Shown here: positions 53,898-63,069 of the stretch, one piece after another | Layout: each line of letters opens with the position of its first letter | Numbering within the stretch: the stretch's first letter is position 1 | Assembly: GCF_014645375.1 (NCBI RefSeq) | Contig: NZ_BMLT01000010.1 | Location: 124,001-188,000 of the forward strand | Origin: Marinobacterium nitratireducens | GTDB taxonomy: Bacteria > Pseudomonadota > Gammaproteobacteria > Pseudomonadales > Balneatricaceae | Direction: 5' to 3' | Length of the DNA: 64,000 nt | Program-made: the position numbers and the translations under genes | Notes under the pieces: model-generated | Database searches by the model: none | What the model was told of the DNA's origin: nothing | What the model saw: the letters and a program-made list of their open reading frames with translations, nothing else

Positions 53898-54307
53898 AAT
53901 AAAGTACCGAATAACTTGAGCGTGAAAGGAAGATGACAGGCCAGGTACAGCCTGTGAATAGCGGAAAATTGGCGCGCATTATGCCATAGACGATGGCCCG
54001 GGCCAAAGAGGCGTCGATCAAAAAATCGTCAGCGGCTTGGCCCTGTCCAACCGGACCGCATGGTGATGTTCGCAGGCTTGGTTGGGTCTAGCGGTGCAAC
54101 GGCACACGCTGACCGCTGCCCAGATGTACTGGGCACCGCATGACCGCCAGGGATGGTGGGAATCCTTAAGGCGCAGGAGCAGTCTTAAGGGAACCCGCAA
54201 TATCGATCGTAGTGCAGATCGATTGGCTTCGGCTGGCAGAGTGTTTGTCGGGTAGCGCGGTCGGCTGAACCTTTGTTGGGTTACACGGCTACGCCGCTAG
54301 ACCCATC
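53898..54307. other. Intergenic region with inverted GGGTCTAGCGG pair
   Basis: 410 nt without a gene. GGGTCTAGCGG near 54084 and CCGCTAGACCC near 54293 are exact complements and belong with the CCCATCCTAC end at about 54301, so a decayed GTAGGATGGG-type element may lie here. The start of ybiT faces this region, so it also contains the ybiT promoter, which I cannot place. Confidence 0.5.
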
Positions 54308-55228
54308 CTACGCGTCCGCACCATGCTCGCGGGCGTAGGCCCGGCACTCGGCGATGCAGTTGAGGATACGCGGATCCCGCTCGCGGCTGGCCAGGCACAC
54401 CATGGCGATGTTCTGGCGAATATCCTCGATGCCCTTCAGTGGCAGCAGGCGGATCTTGTTCTCGAACACCGCCTCGACACGCCGTGGCAGCAGCGCGAAG
54501 CCGACGCCGGCGCTGACCATGCTGATCAGCGAGAAAATGTCGCTGACCTCCATCACCACGTTGGGCTCGAAACCCGCGCGCTCGAACGCCACGAAGCTGT
54601 CGCGGTAGGTGGCGAAGCCGCGGGTCAGGGTGACGAAGGTCTGATCACGGAAGTCCGCGAGATCCTGCGCCTGGCCCGAATCCAGGTCGGAATCCGCCGG
54701 CACCGCCAGCAGCACCTCGTCGCTGAACAGCGGCAGGACGGTGCAGTCGTCATCGCGAAAACCGGGCTCCAGCGATACCAGTACGGCATCCAGTTCCAGT
54801 GCCCTGAGCTTGCGGAACAGCAACTCGTTGGAGTCGAGCGTCAGCTCGATATTGAGATCGCCCTTTCGCAGCTTCAGCCCGGCGATCAGCCGCGGCACCG
54901 TATTCAGCGTCAGCGAATAGAGCGCGCCGAGCTTGAACTGGTTGGAAAAGATACCGGCGGTCTCCCGCGTCGCCTTGACCGCTTCGTCCAGCGCCAGCAC
55001 CACCTGCTCGGCGCGCTCCTCCAGCACCTGGGCGCTCGGCAGCGGCACCAGCAGGCGCCCCTCCTGGCGGAACAGCGGGCACTTGAGCCCGTCTTCCAGC
55101 GAGTGGATGGCGCGATGCACGCTCACCGTGCTCATGTTGAGCTTCTCCGCCGCCTCCGCCAGGGTGCCTGCCTTCATGAAGGCCAGAAACACCTCGAGCT
55201 TCTTCAATGTCAGGGATTCGTCGAGCAC
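54308..55228 (-). CDS. mdcR: LysR-family activator of malonate use
   Basis: 306 aa LysR regulator: N-terminal helix-turn-helix (LKKLEVFLAFMKAGTLAEAA then EKLNMSTVSVHRAIHSLE), followed by a two-lobe effector-binding domain (KLGALYSLTLNTVPRLIAGL onwards). Divergent from mdcA across 141 nt containing a 19-bp palindrome, the usual arrangement for MdcR, which activates the malonate decarboxylase genes with malonate as inducer. Assignment rests on family and position together. Confidence 0.9.
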   Translation of the reverse strand: MLDESLTLKKLEVFLAFMKAGTLAEAAEKLNMSTVSVHRAIHSLEDGLKCPLFRQEGRLLVPLPSAQVLEERAEQVVLALDEAVKATRETAGIFSNQFKLGALYSLTLNTVPRLIAGLKLRKGDLNIELTLDSNELLFRKLRALELDAVLVSLEPGFRDDDCTVLPLFSDEVLLAVPADSDLDSGQAQDLADFRDQTFVTLTRGFATYRDSFVAFERAGFEPNVVMEVSDIFSLISMVSAGVGFALLPRRVEAVFENKIRLLPLKGIEDIRQNIAMVCLASRERDPRILNCIAECRAYAREHGADA

Positions 55229-55271
55229 CGTTTCACTCCTCTAGCAGCGACATCGTTCGTCTCACACCGAT

Positions 55272-55290
55272 CATTACTCTCAGAGTAATG
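55272..55290. promoter_or_regulatory. Candidate MdcR-binding palindrome
   Basis: CATTACTCT-C-AGAGTAATG, a perfect 9-bp inverted repeat around one base, containing the T-N11-A pattern of LysR sites. It lies 43 bp before the mdcR start and 79 bp before the mdcA start, in the divergent control region. Confidence 0.6.
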
Positions 55291-55369
55291 GTTCGTCAAC
55301 GAGCTTGATTGATGGTTTTCGGCCCCGCTTTTAGTGTGGACCCAACAACAACACAACAGAGGACCTCCC

Positions 55370-57031
55370 ATGCACGCATCTGCGGAACCCTCGGTCAACT
55401 GGCACAGCCGCCGTCAGGACAAGCAAGGCCGCATGGCCGAACTGGAAGGCATTGCCGACGGCCCGATCATTCCGACCGACGCCATCAAGACCGCACTGGA
55501 ACGCCTGATTCGCCCCGGCGACAAGGTGGTGCTGGAGGGCAACAACCAGAAGCAGGCCGACTTCCTGTCGCGTTCGCTGGCCGATGTCAGCCCCGAGGTG
55601 GTCAACAACCTGCACATGGTGATGCCGAGCGTGGGGCGCCCGGAACACCTGGACCTGTTCGAGAAAGGTATCGCCCGCAAGCTGGACTTCTCCTTCTCCG
55701 GCCCCCAGAGCCTGCGTATCGGGCAGCTGATGGAGGACGGCCTGCTCGAGGTGGGCGCCATCCACACCTACATCGAGCTCTACGCCCGTCTTTTCGTTGA
55801 TCTCAATCCGCGGATCGCGCTGCTCGCCGGCTTCAAGGCCGACCGCGCCGGCAACATCTATACCGGTCCCAGCACCGAGGACACGCCGGCGCTGGCGGAG
55901 GCCGCCGCCTTTCGCGACGGCATCGTGATCTTCCAGGTCAACGAGATCGTCGATGACGTCTCGGATCTGCCGCGGGTCGACATCCCGGCCTCCTGGGTCG
56001 ACTACATCGTCGAGGCCGACCAGCCGTTCTTCATCGAGCCGCTATTCACCCGCGACCCGCGCCTGATCACCGACGTCCACGTGTTGATGGGCATGATGGC
56101 GATCCGCGGCATCTACGAGCGCCACCAGGTGCAGTCGCTGAACCACGGCATCGGCTTCAACACCGCCGCCATCGAGCTGCTGCTGCCGACCTACGGCGAG
56201 TCGCTGGGTCTCAAGGGCAAGATCTGCCGCCACTGGACGCTGAACCCCCACCCGACCCTGATCCCGGCGATCGAGAGCGGCTGGGTCGAGAGCGTGCACT
56301 GCTTCGGCACCGAGCTCGGCATGGAGGACTATATCGCCGCCCGGCCGGATGTTTTCTTCACCGGCAAGGACGGTTCGATGCGCTCCAACCGCGCCTTCTG
56401 CCAGCTGGCCGGCCAGTACGCCGTCGACATGTTCATCGGCTCCACGCTGCAGGTTGACGGCGACGGAAACTCCTCCACCGTGACCCGCGGTCGTCTCGCC
56501 GGCTTCGGCGGCGCGCCGAACATGGGTCACGATCCAGGCGGACGACGACACTCATCCCCTGCCTGGCTCGACATGAAGCCCGACGACCACCTGCTCAGCA
56601 AGGGACGCAAACTGGTGGTGCAGATGGTCGAGACCTTCCAGGACAGCGCCAAGCCGACGCTGGTCGAGGAGCTGGATGCGCTGGCGATGGCGCGCGACTA
56701 CCAGATGCCGCTGGCGCCGGTGATGATCTACGCCAGCGATGTCACCCATGTGCTGACCGAAGAAGGCATCGCCTACCTCTACAAGGCAACGTCACTGGAA
56801 CAGCGTCGCGCCATGATCGCCGCCGTCGCCGGCGTCACGCCGATCGGCCTCAGGCGCGACCCGGCGGTCACCGCACAGCTGCGCGCCGATGGCCTGGTCG
56901 CCTACCCGGAAGACTTCGGCATCCGCCGCAGCGACGCCACCCGCGACCTGCTGGCCGCGCGCAGCATCGGCGAACTCGAACGCTGGTCCGGCGGCCTCTA
57001 CCAGCCGCCGGCCAAGTTCCGCAACTGGTGA
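55370..57031 (+). CDS. mdcA: Malonate decarboxylase alpha subunit (acetyl-ACP:malonate transferase)
   Basis: 553 aa CoA-transferase-like subunit that moves the acyl-carrier thioester from acetate to malonate. Seen: LIRPGDKVVLEGNNQKQADFL, VGRPEHLDLFEKGIARKLDF, HTYIELYARLFVDLNPR, and VTRGRLAGFGGAPNMGHDPGGRRHSSPAW, highly typical of MdcA. ATG 55370 follows AGAGGA. First gene of mdcABCDEGH-madLM, divergent from mdcR. Confidence 0.96.
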   Translation: MHASAEPSVNWHSRRQDKQGRMAELEGIADGPIIPTDAIKTALERLIRPGDKVVLEGNNQKQADFLSRSLADVSPEVVNNLHMVMPSVGRPEHLDLFEKGIARKLDFSFSGPQSLRIGQLMEDGLLEVGAIHTYIELYARLFVDLNPRIALLAGFKADRAGNIYTGPSTEDTPALAEAAAFRDGIVIFQVNEIVDDVSDLPRVDIPASWVDYIVEADQPFFIEPLFTRDPRLITDVHVLMGMMAIRGIYERHQVQSLNHGIGFNTAAIELLLPTYGESLGLKGKICRHWTLNPHPTLIPAIESGWVESVHCFGTELGMEDYIAARPDVFFTGKDGSMRSNRAFCQLAGQYAVDMFIGSTLQVDGDGNSSTVTRGRLAGFGGAPNMGHDPGGRRHSSPAWLDMKPDDHLLSKGRKLVVQMVETFQDSAKPTLVEELDALAMARDYQMPLAPVMIYASDVTHVLTEEGIAYLYKATSLEQRRAMIAAVAGVTPIGLRRDPAVTAQLRADGLVAYPEDFGIRRSDATRDLLAARSIGELERWSGGLYQPPAKFRNW

Positions 57032-57036
57032 TCAAT

Positions 57037-57915
57037 ATGCAGACCGCTATCCAGACAGCCGCCCGTACAGCCACACCGGCACCGCTTGCACGGCCGGCCG
57101 AAGTCCTCGGCGACCTCGCCTGCTGGGCGCTGGAGCAGGAAGCCCGGCTCAGCCCGAAACCGGCGCTGGTCGACAGCCGCGGCGCCGGCGCCCACAGCGA
57201 CATGAACCTGTCGCTGATGCTGGCCTCGGCGCAGAGCCTGCGCCCCTGGTTCGCGCACATGGCGCAGGCGGCTATCCAGGAGTCCAGCGTCGCCGGGTTG
57301 CGCCGTCGCATCGGCCAGCTGGGACGGGAGGCCGAAGCTGCGATGATGGCCGCCACAGCAGGTATCAATACCCATCGCGGCGCCATCTGGGCCCTGGGCC
57401 TGCTGGTGACGGCGGCCGCGACCCACTCCCACAGCCTTGCCGCCCTTCTCGACCGCGCCGCCCAGCTTGCGCGCCAGCCGGACCCGGATTGCCCGGCCGG
57501 CAGCGTACCGAGCAACGGCCAGCGCGTCTGCCGGGAATACCGGCTGCCCGGCGCCCGTGAACAGGCCCAGCAGGGTTTTCCGCACCTGCTCCAGCGCGGT
57601 CTGCCGACGCTGCGCCAAAGCCGCGAGTCCGGCGACTCCGAGTCGGTATCCCGGCTCAACGCGTTGCTGGCCATCATGTCCGCGCTGACCGATACCTGCG
57701 TGCTGTCCCGGGCCGGTCTCGCCGGCCTCGAAGCGATGCAGCAGGGCGCCCGCGCGGTGCTGGACGCCGGCGGCTGCGGCACCTTCAGCGGCCGCCGCGA
57801 GCTGGCGCAGTACGAACAGCGCCTGCTGTCGCTCGGCGCCTCCGCCGGCGGCGCCGCGGACCTGCTGGCCGCGACACTGTTCGTGGATCGCCACCTCGGC
57901 GACGCAAACCGATAA
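57037..57915 (+). CDS. mdcB: Triphosphoribosyl-dephospho-CoA synthase
   Basis: 292 aa enzyme that makes the precursor of the decarboxylase prosthetic group from ATP and dephospho-CoA. Conserved CitG/MdcB patterns: LSPKPALVDSRGAGAHSDMN (the KP-x-LVD motif), ATAGINTHRGAIWALGLL and MSALTDTCVLSRAG. ATG 57037 has GGTGA just upstream; a GTG at 57028 overlapping the mdcA stop is an alternative that adds three residues. Confidence 0.94.
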   Translation: MQTAIQTAARTATPAPLARPAEVLGDLACWALEQEARLSPKPALVDSRGAGAHSDMNLSLMLASAQSLRPWFAHMAQAAIQESSVAGLRRRIGQLGREAEAAMMAATAGINTHRGAIWALGLLVTAAATHSHSLAALLDRAAQLARQPDPDCPAGSVPSNGQRVCREYRLPGAREQAQQGFPHLLQRGLPTLRQSRESGDSESVSRLNALLAIMSALTDTCVLSRAGLAGLEAMQQGARAVLDAGGCGTFSGRRELAQYEQRLLSLGASAGGAADLLAATLFVDRHLGDANR

Positions 57916-57930
57916 CAACGGGGAATAGTC

Positions 57931-58236
57931 ATGGACACCTTGAATTTCAAACGCCCGGCCCGGGCGGAAGCCATCCGGCCGGCCCTGGTGGGTTACGTCG
58001 GCTCCGGCGACCTCGAAGTGATGATCGAGCCCTCCTCCGCCGGCTGCGCGGACATCCATATCCACACCTCGACCGACGGCAGCGAAGCCCGCTGGCGGCA
58101 GGTGATCGAACTGATCGAGTCCGTCATGAAACTGCCGGTGATGCGCATGGACATCCACGACTTCGCCGCCACGCCGGGCGTGATCCGGCTGCGCATCGAA
58201 CAGGCGCTCGAACTGGCCCGGGAGGACGCGGCATGA
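57931..58236 (+). CDS. mdcC: Malonate decarboxylase acyl carrier protein (delta subunit)
   Basis: 101 aa. Ser25 in VGYVGSGDLEVMIEP is the expected attachment point for the 2'-(5''-phosphoribosyl)-3'-dephospho-CoA arm. Carries acetyl and malonyl groups between MdcA and MdcD-MdcE. Starts 15 nt after mdcB and overlaps mdcD by ATGA. Confidence 0.95.
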   Translation: MDTLNFKRPARAEAIRPALVGYVGSGDLEVMIEPSSAGCADIHIHTSTDGSEARWRQVIELIESVMKLPVMRMDIHDFAATPGVIRLRIEQALELAREDAA

Positions 58237-59075
58237 CGACCAGAACCCAAACCGGCTTTATCGACCTCAGCGCCCGCAAGCGCATTGCCGCGCTGCTGGA
58301 CGAGGGCTCCATGCGCGAGTTACTGACCCCCTTCGACCGTCTCACCTCTCCCTGGCTGGAGCGGCAGGGGATCGTGCCGCAGTTCGACGACGGTGTAGTC
58401 ATCGCCCGCGGTACCCTCGACGGCACCGCCGTGGTGGTCGCCGCCATCGAAGCCAGCTTCCAGGGCGGCAGTCTCGGTGAAGTCGGCGGCGCCAAGATCG
58501 CCGGCGCGCTGGAACTGGCGCTGGAGGAAAACCGCCGGGGCAACCCCACCGCGGCGGTGCTGCTGCTCGAAACCGGCGGTGTGCGCCTGCAGGAGGCCAA
58601 CCTGGGCCTGGCGGCGATTGCCGAAATCCAGTCTGCCATCGTCGAGCTGCGCCAGTACCAGCCGGTCATCGGCGTCATCACCGGGCCCGTGGGCTGCTTT
58701 GGCGGCATGTCGATCACCGCAGGCTTGTGCAGCTACCTGATCATGACCCGCGAAGGCCGTCTGGGGCTCAATGGACCTCAGGTGATCGAGCAGGAAGCCG
58801 GTGTCGCCGAGTACGACTCCCGCGATCGCGCGCTGATCTGGGGCCTGACCGGCGGCGCCCAGCGTCATACCAGCGGCCTCGTCGATGCCTTCGTCGAAGA
58901 CGATGTCGCGGTGGTGCACCAGTCGGTGACTGCCTGTCTGTCACTCGGCGTGCCGGCCGAGCACCGCAGCGACGCTATCGCCACGCCGCTGGCGCGGCTG
59001 CAGCAGGTGGATACCCGCGAGCAGATCGATGCCGCCAGCGCCCTTCAGATCCTGACACAGGGAGCCGCCAAATGA
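58233..59075 (+). CDS. mdcD: Malonate decarboxylase beta subunit
   Basis: 280 aa carboxyltransferase-fold subunit that, with MdcE, decarboxylates malonyl-ACP. SARKRIAALLDEGSMRELL, FQGGSLGEVGGAKIAGALE, ETGGVRLQEANLGLAAIAEI and TGPVGCFGGMSITAG are typical oxyanion-hole and core segments. ATGA overlaps with both mdcC and mdcE show tight coupling. Confidence 0.95.
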   Translation: MTTRTQTGFIDLSARKRIAALLDEGSMRELLTPFDRLTSPWLERQGIVPQFDDGVVIARGTLDGTAVVVAAIEASFQGGSLGEVGGAKIAGALELALEENRRGNPTAAVLLLETGGVRLQEANLGLAAIAEIQSAIVELRQYQPVIGVITGPVGCFGGMSITAGLCSYLIMTREGRLGLNGPQVIEQEAGVAEYDSRDRALIWGLTGGAQRHTSGLVDAFVEDDVAVVHQSVTACLSLGVPAEHRSDAIATPLARLQQVDTREQIDAASALQILTQGAAK

Positions 59076-59902
59076 CCGCATTCAACGACAACAGCGCCAC
59101 CGCCAGCCAGCGCGGCCGTCACTGGTTCGACACCCTGACCGCGGAAATGGACTGCCGGGAAGGCGCCGTGCCTTCGCTGCGGATCGCCGACGGCGAAATC
59201 GCCGGGCGCGCCTGCCGCTTCCTGCTGGTGCAGGCCGATCCGGACAGCCGCTACCCGCGCGCCCGCCATGGCGAAGTCGGGCTGCTCGAAGGCTGGGGAC
59301 TGGCCGAAGCGATCGACGACGCCATCCGCGCCGATGCCGACACACCGATCAGGCGGGCGCTGATCGCCATCGTCGACGTGCCGAGTCAGGCCTACGGACG
59401 TCGCGAAGAGGCGCTGGGCATCCATCAGGCCCTGGCCGCCGCGGTCAGCGCCTACGCCCGCGCCCGCCTGGCCGGACACCCGGTGATCTCGCTGCTGGTC
59501 GGCAAGGCGATGTCCGGCGCCTTCCTGGCGCACGGTTACCAGGCCAACCGCATCTTCGCCCTCGCCGACAGCGGCGTTCAGGTGCACGCCATGGGCAAGG
59601 CCGCCGCTGCAAGGGTCACATTGCGCTCCGAAGAGGAACTGGACCGGCTCGCGGCCGACGTGCCGCCGATGGCCTATGACCTCGAGAGCTACGCCTCCCT
59701 CGGTCTGCTGGAGTCGCTGGTCGAGGTCGAATCCGCCGACGCGCCGAGCGGTGCGGATATCGACCGGGTACGGACGGTGCTGGCCGGTGCGCTGCGCAAT
59801 ATCCAGCCCGGCGACACCGGTCTTTCCCGCCGGCTCGACGGCGACAACCGTCAAGCATCGCGCCGCGTGCGCGAGCTGCTGCGCGAGCAGTGGAGCGCCT
59901 GA
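59072..59902 (+). CDS. mdcE: Malonate decarboxylase gamma subunit
   Basis: 276 aa partner of MdcD. Characteristic stretches: ADPDSRYPRARHGEVGLLEG, IVDVPSQAYGRREEALGIHQ, LVGKAMSGAFLAHGYQANRI and VHAMGKAAAARVTLRS. ATG 59072 overlaps the mdcD stop; the stop shares one base with mdcG. Confidence 0.95.
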   Translation: MTAFNDNSATASQRGRHWFDTLTAEMDCREGAVPSLRIADGEIAGRACRFLLVQADPDSRYPRARHGEVGLLEGWGLAEAIDDAIRADADTPIRRALIAIVDVPSQAYGRREEALGIHQALAAAVSAYARARLAGHPVISLLVGKAMSGAFLAHGYQANRIFALADSGVQVHAMGKAAAARVTLRSEEELDRLAADVPPMAYDLESYASLGLLESLVEVESADAPSGADIDRVRTVLAGALRNIQPGDTGLSRRLDGDNRQASRRVRELLREQWSA

Positions 59903-60546
59903 TGAGCTGGCGCCCGCACGACCTGCTCTGGGTCCAGCGCGAGCGGCTGCTGCCGGCCGGCGAGCAGCCCCTACCGGACTGGGTTAGCGCGGGTTCGGGG
60001 CCGGTCGTGGTGCGACGCGCACCGGCGTCTTCGGGCCTGATCGCGATCGGGGTTCGCGGACGGGACAAGCGCGAGCGCTGCGCCGCCTTTGCCCGGCTTG
60101 CCGATGTGGAGCGAGGCCTGACGCCGTTCGAACTCTGCAGCAGCGCGCCCTGGCGCGCACACCCTGAGCGGCAGCAGCATCCGGTACTGGTCACGCTGGA
60201 ACAACTGGCGCCGCGGCTCGATGCACGCGCCCTGCGCTGGGGCATCACCGGCAGCCTCGGTTACGAGTTCGCCACCGGCGAAGCCCAGCTTCGGCCTTCG
60301 AGCGACCTGGATCTGGTGATCGACACCCCGGTGCCGGTTTCCCGGCCACAGGCAAGCTGGCTGCTGCGAAGCCTCGAGTCGAACGGCTGCCGTGTGGATA
60401 TTCAGCTCGAGACCCCGCAGGGCGCGATCGCGCTCGCCGAGTGGGCCGGCCCGAGCCGACAGGTGATGCTGAAAACCCAGTTCGGCCCTCGGCTGACCGA
60501 CGCGCCCTGGGCGCCGCAACAGGATCGGAGAACACAGGCATGTTGA
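59902..60546 (+). CDS. mdcG: Holo-ACP synthase of malonate decarboxylase
   Basis: 214 aa nucleotidyltransferase that attaches the prosthetic group (made by MdcB) to Ser25 of MdcC. Opens MSWRPHDLLWVQRERLLPAG; the Mg-binding motif is SSDLDLVID (about 134-142). Start at 59902 overlaps the mdcE stop (TGATG); a codon start four residues earlier is less likely. Confidence 0.94.
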   Translation: MSWRPHDLLWVQRERLLPAGEQPLPDWVSAGSGPVVVRRAPASSGLIAIGVRGRDKRERCAAFARLADVERGLTPFELCSSAPWRAHPERQQHPVLVTLEQLAPRLDARALRWGITGSLGYEFATGEAQLRPSSDLDLVIDTPVPVSRPQASWLLRSLESNGCRVDIQLETPQGAIALAEWAGPSRQVMLKTQFGPRLTDAPWAPQQDRRTQAC

Positions 60547-61451
60547 GCGCCTTCACCTTTCCGGGCCAGGGCGCCCAACGCCCGGGCATGCTGCGCCAGC
60601 TGCCGACGGACGCCGATGCTCAGGCGCGTATCGAGGAGGCGGAAGCGGTGCTCGGGCATTCGCTGGAAACACTCGACAGCCCCGAAGCGCTGACCGACAC
60701 CCGCAACGTGCAGCTGGCACTGCTGATCAGCGGCGTGCTCTGGGCCGAATACCGGCAACGGCGGGACGGAAACCCGGATTTCGTGCTGGGGCTGTCGATC
60801 GGCGCCTACCCGGCCGCCGTGGTCGCCGGGAGCCTCGCGTTCGACGACGCCCTGCGGCTGGTCGACCTGCGCGGCCGGCTGATGCAGCAGGCGTATCCGC
60901 GTGGCTACGGCATGCTGGCGCTGACCGGCGTCGCACAGGCCCAGGTCGAGGCGGCCATCGCCGACCAGCAGAGCGAGGGACGCGCGGTGTATCTGGCCAA
61001 TCTCAACGGCGATCAGCAGTTCGTGCTGGCCGGATCCCGGGAGGCGATGCAGGACACCGCCGAGCGCATCCGCGCTCAAGCGCCCTGCGCCGGCAGGCTG
61101 CTCGATGTCGCCGTGCCGTCGCACTGCGCGCTGCTGGACGCCCAGGCGCAGCAGATGGAGCAGGCCTTCGCGGAGGTCGCGATGAAAGCCCCGGCGTGCG
61201 GCTACGTCAGTGCGGCACGGGCACGGGTTCTGCGCCAGCCGAATGACATTCGCCAGGACCTGGCGCAGAACATGGCACGGCAGGTGCACTGGCACGACAG
61301 CTGCCGGATGCTGGCCGAGCGCGGACTGCAGCGGGTCATCGAGCTGCCGCCGGGCAGCACCCTGACCGGACTGTTCCGGCGGGTGTTGCCCCAGGGCATC
61401 TGCCAGGCACTGGCGAGCGCCCTGCCTGCCAGCACCGACCCAGACGAATAA
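60540..61451 (+). CDS. mdcH: Malonyl-CoA:ACP transacylase of malonate decarboxylase (epsilon)
   Basis: 303 aa FabD-like transferase that charges MdcC with malonyl for the first turnover. FTFPGQGAQRPGML at the N-terminus, nucleophile Ser in LGLSIGAYPAAV and the later VPSHCALL with the catalytic His. ATG 60540 overlaps the mdcG end by 7 nt. Confidence 0.94.
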   Translation: MLSAFTFPGQGAQRPGMLRQLPTDADAQARIEEAEAVLGHSLETLDSPEALTDTRNVQLALLISGVLWAEYRQRRDGNPDFVLGLSIGAYPAAVVAGSLAFDDALRLVDLRGRLMQQAYPRGYGMLALTGVAQAQVEAAIADQQSEGRAVYLANLNGDQQFVLAGSREAMQDTAERIRAQAPCAGRLLDVAVPSHCALLDAQAQQMEQAFAEVAMKAPACGYVSAARARVLRQPNDIRQDLAQNMARQVHWHDSCRMLAERGLQRVIELPPGSTLTGLFRRVLPQGICQALASALPASTDPDE

Positions 61452-61577
61452 AAATCAATTAATTCAATTAAATAAGGAGCCAGAGCCTTTATTGAAACCC
61501 ATGACCGGTTAGGATGTGCCACACATCCGCCACGGCGATACCAGGACAATACGAACAAATAAGCTGGAGTCACGACC

Positions 61578-61970
61578 ATGATCATTTACGGAGTCACACT
61601 GCTGTCCGTCTGCACCCTGACGGGCATTACCATCGGCCAGATGCTCGGCAAGCTGATCGGCGTGCCGGCCAACGTCGGCGGCGTCGGGATCGCCATGATC
61701 CTGCTGATCCTCGCCGGCAGCTACCTCAACAAGCGGGGGCTGCTGGACGTCAAGACGGAACAGGGCGTCGAGTTCTGGAGCGCCATCTACATTCCCGTGG
61801 TCGTCGCGATGGCGGCCAAGCAGAACGTGATGGGCGCCCTGACCGGCGGCCCCATGGCCATCCTCGCCGGCGTCAGCGCCGTCGCCTGCGGCTTCGCCCT
61901 GGTGCCGATGCTGGACCGCCTGGGAAAGGATGAAAGCAAGACCAGCGCCGCTCCGGCCACCAACTCCTGA
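61578..61970 (+). CDS. madL: Malonate transporter subunit MadL
   Basis: 130 aa membrane protein with four likely hydrophobic segments: MIIYGVTLLSVCTLTGITIG, GGVGIAMILLILAGSYL, FWSAIYIPVVVAMAAKQNVM and AGVSAVACGFALVPML. With MadM forms the sodium- or proton-linked malonate carrier (established in Malonomonas). It starts 126 nt after mdcH behind GGAGTCACG; the gap is AT-rich and may carry an extra promoter. Confidence 0.94.
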   Translation: MIIYGVTLLSVCTLTGITIGQMLGKLIGVPANVGGVGIAMILLILAGSYLNKRGLLDVKTEQGVEFWSAIYIPVVVAMAAKQNVMGALTGGPMAILAGVSAVACGFALVPMLDRLGKDESKTSAAPATNS

Positions 61971-61981
61971 GGGTGACAGCA

Positions 61982-62746
61982 ATGTACGAGTCTCTGCTGA
62001 AGGTTACCGATAAATACGATCTTATCGCCGCATTCGCCGTTATCGGCCTGACGATGTGGTTCTCCTACTGGGTCTCCGGACGCTTCACCCGTGGCCGCGT
62101 TCACGGCTCGGCGATCGCCATACTGCTGGGCCTGACGATGGCCTACCTCGGCGGCCTCTTTACCGGCGGCGAGAAAGGGGTGGTCGATATCCCGCTGCTC
62201 TCGGGCATCGGCCTGCTCGGCGGCTCGATGCTGCGTGACTTCGCCATCGTCGCCACCGGCTTCGGCGTCAATATCGACGAACTGAAACAGGCGGGCATCT
62301 CCGGCGTGATCGCACTGGTCATGGGCATCCTGTCCTCCTTCTTCGCCGGCGTCGCCATCGCCCTCGCCTTCGGCTACACCGACGCCGTCAGCCTGACCAC
62401 CATCGGCGCGGGCGCCGTCACCTACATCGTCGGCCCGGTCACCGGTGCCGCCATCGGCGCGAGCTCCGAAGTGATCGCGCTGTCGATCGCCGCCGGACTG
62501 GTGAAGTCGATCCTGGTGATGGTCACCACGCCCTTCTTCGCCTCCCTGATCGGCCTGAACAACCCGCGCACCGCGGTGATCTTCGGCGGCCTGATGGGCA
62601 CCTCGAGCGGCGTCGCCGCCGGGCTTGCCGCCACCGACCCGAAGCTGGTGCCCTACGGCTGCCTGACCGCCGCCTTCTACACCGCGCTGGGCTGCCTGCT
62701 GGGGCCGTCGCTGCTGTTCATCCTGATGCGCGGCATCATGGGCTGA
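61982..62746 (+). CDS. madM: Malonate transporter subunit MadM
   Basis: 254 aa, about seven to eight hydrophobic segments. LLKVTDKYDLIAAFAVIGL at the N-terminus, GGLFTGGEKGVVDIPLLSGI and TSSGVAAGLAATDPKLVPYG near the C-terminus are characteristic. ATG 61982 is used; a GTG nine bases upstream is possible. Replaces the MdcF carrier found in some other mdc clusters. Last gene before the terminator. Confidence 0.94.
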   Translation: MYESLLKVTDKYDLIAAFAVIGLTMWFSYWVSGRFTRGRVHGSAIAILLGLTMAYLGGLFTGGEKGVVDIPLLSGIGLLGGSMLRDFAIVATGFGVNIDELKQAGISGVIALVMGILSSFFAGVAIALAFGYTDAVSLTTIGAGAVTYIVGPVTGAAIGASSEVIALSIAAGLVKSILVMVTTPFFASLIGLNNPRTAVIFGGLMGTSSGVAAGLAATDPKLVPYGCLTAAFYTALGCLLGPSLLFILMRGIMG

Positions 62747-62780
62747 ACCCAGGCAAGTTGAATAATCAGGACATAGCCTT

Positions 62781-62811
62781 GCCCCTCCCGCGTCGCGGCA
62801 GGGGCTTTTTT
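62781..62811 (+). terminator. Intrinsic terminator of the mdc-mad operon
   Basis: GCCCCT (62781-62786) pairs with AGGGGC (62800-62805), with inner CCGCG/CGCGG, followed by TTTTTT. Confidence 0.93.
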
Positions 62812-62847
62812 GGGTTTCATCGCGCTTATGCGGGAAAAGCGTAAATC

Positions 62848-63011
62848 GTAGGATGGGGGGAACGACGCCTCGGTACGGCGTATCCGTCACTGCTGCGGCC
62901 AGGGCCGTCGTACAACCCATCTTGGGCGTCGCCGACTCATTGATGGGTTGCGCCGCGTCAACCTCGCTGAAAGCGTCAAACAGTGTGCCAATGCGGCTCC
63001 ACCCATCCTAC
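62848..63011. repeat. GTAGGATGGG inverted-end element, copy 3 (164 bp)
   Basis: From GTAGGATGGGGGGAACGACG to GCGGCTCCACCCATCCTAC. Internal GATGGGTTGCGCCGCGTC matches copy 2. A loose GATGGGTTG follows at about 63058. No gene. Confidence 0.7.
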
Positions 63012-63069
63012 CGTTGCCGCGCCCCACTCCAAAGCCTGCACACCTCCGATGCTCAGCGATGGGTTGCCG

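Noticed and set aside
56998-58158. A 386-codon minus-strand open frame opposite mdcB and mdcC.
   Set aside because: mdcB and mdcC are unambiguous and tightly coupled; the antisense frame has no motif or ribosome site.
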